Part shown: positions 63,495 through 64,000 of the stretch, in pieces
Layout: each line of letters starts with the position of its first letter
Position numbering within the stretch: position 1 is the stretch's first letter
Assembly: GCF_014852585.1 (NCBI RefSeq)
Contig: NZ_JACVBX010000004.1
Span: forward strand, 1-64,000
Source of the DNA: Pseudomonas sp. PDM18
Lineage (GTDB): Bacteria > Pseudomonadota > Gammaproteobacteria > Pseudomonadales > Pseudomonadaceae
DNA: 64,000 nucleotides
Reading direction: 5' to 3'
Position numbers and translations under genes: made by a program
The notes under the pieces: generated by a model
Seen by the model: only the letters and a program-made list of their open reading frames with translations
The model's database searches: none
What the model was told of the DNA's origin: nothing

Positions 63495-64000
63495 GTCATC
63501 CGCAGTGGATCACCGTGCTGGGGGCGACCGGTTCGATTGGCCTCAGCACCCTCGACGTCATCGCGCGTCACCCTGATCGATATCGCGCCTTTGCGCTCAG
63601 CGGCTTTTCCCGGCTGGCTGAGCTTGAGTCGCTTTGCCTGCGTCATCGACCGCGGTTTGTCGTAGTGCCGGAGACAGAGCAGGCGCGTGCGCTGCAGGAT
63701 CGCCTGAGTTCCGCGGGCCTCGAAGCCTGGGTGCTGGTCGGCGAGGCTGGCCTTTGCGAGATTTCCGCCCATCCCGAAGTGGACGCGGTGATGGCGGCCA
63801 TTGTCGGTGCTGCTGGTCTGAAGCCTACTCTGGCAGCCGTAGAGACTGGCAAACGAGTCTTGCTTGCCAATAAAGAGGCGCTGGTGATGTCCGGCGCACT
63901 GTTCATGAATGCCGTGCGAGCCAGCGGCGCCGTGCTGCTGCCCATCGACAGTGAGCACAATGCGATCTTCCAGTGCATGCCGGCGGACTACGCCCGGGGC
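63491..64000 (+). CDS. dxr: 1-deoxy-D-xylulose-5-phosphate reductoisomerase (3' end outside window)
   Basis: 170 codons, cut by the right edge. GTG start at 63491 overlaps the cdsA stop by 4 bp. N-terminal NADPH site [18 protein letters not shown] (about 7-24), [12 protein letters not shown] (about 125-136) and [13 protein letters not shown] (about 151-163) with conserved metal and substrate residues. Second step of the MEP isoprenoid route, which supplies UppS upstream. Confidence 0.95.
   Translation, partial: MSHPQWITVLGATGSIGLSTLDVIARHPDRYRAFALSGFSRLAELESLCLRHRPRFVVVPETEQARALQDRLSSAGLEAWVLVGEAGLCEISAHPEVDAVMAAIVGAAGLKPTLAAVETGKRVLLANKEALVMSGALFMNAVRASGAVLLPIDSEHNAIFQCMPADYARG

Overview
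The window is a 64 kb piece of a high-GC Pseudomonas chromosome. Gene content and order match the Pseudomonas aeruginosa lineage (an adk-ppc-cadR region, MexJK-type efflux, then dapD, dapC, glnD, map, rpsB, tsf, pyrH, frr, uppS, cdsA and dxr). Several differences from P. aeruginosa PAO1, as I remember its gene order, suggest another species of that group. Assignments rest on motifs, lengths and synteny recalled from memory; no database search was run.

Layout. 1-111: C-terminal tail of an IS110-type transposase, cut by the window edge. 0.2-5 kb: two envelope lipoproteins, a Cd/Zn/Pb efflux ATPase and its divergent CadR regulator, and a small conserved gene. 5-13 kb: ppc, adk, tsaB, unknown and DUF72 genes, a PEP-mutase/isocitrate-lyase-like enzyme, an extensin-like protein and rsmJ. 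13.3-18.3 kb: mexL and the divergent mexJK efflux operon. 18.3-20.7 kb: REP-type repeats, a densely self-complementary region in front of a Bro-N gene, DUF4197 and a YbaY lipoprotein. 20.7-37 kb: a large exopolysaccharide cluster, all on the minus strand, lying between the YbaY gene and plsB. 37-46.5 kb: plsB, a glycine-zipper protein, a cold-shock protein, rlmA, dapE and an NdvB-type glucan synthase. 46.7-57.3 kb: tcdA, sufE/csdA, dapD, a LysE exporter, an ArsC-like protein, a Na+/H+ antiporter, dapC and glnD. 57.5-64 kb: map, then the divergent rpsB-tsf-pyrH-frr-uppS-cdsA-dxr run.

The exopolysaccharide cluster is the main accessory block. Its transcript would encode two low-molecular-weight tyrosine phosphatases, a Wzc-type tyrosine kinase, an RfaH-type antiterminator, a glycerol-3-phosphate cytidylyltransferase-like enzyme, a Wzx flippase, a CDP-alcohol phosphotransferase, a Wzy-like polymerase, two GT4 glycosyltransferases, a WcaJ-type initiating transferase, a Wza exporter and a YjbF/YjbG/YjbH set. 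A perfect 12-base ops element (GGCGGTAGCGTG) lies right after rfaH and before the second half of the cluster. This makes RfaH-controlled elongation of the locus likely. The CDP-linked enzymes suggest a phospho-alcohol decoration or unit in the polymer.

Three non-coding signals stand out. (1) Two copies (41463-41530 and 57470-57537) of a hairpin element share a 27-nt core and flanks, but their 9-bp stem arms are unrelated in sequence and perfectly paired in each copy. (2) Two crossing perfect inverted repeats and several hairpins precede the Bro-N gene. (3) A perfect 12-bp inverted repeat overlaps the predicted promoter of the polysaccharide cluster. Pseudomonas REP-like repeats occur at about seven places. 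I saw no tRNA, rRNA or CRISPR array.
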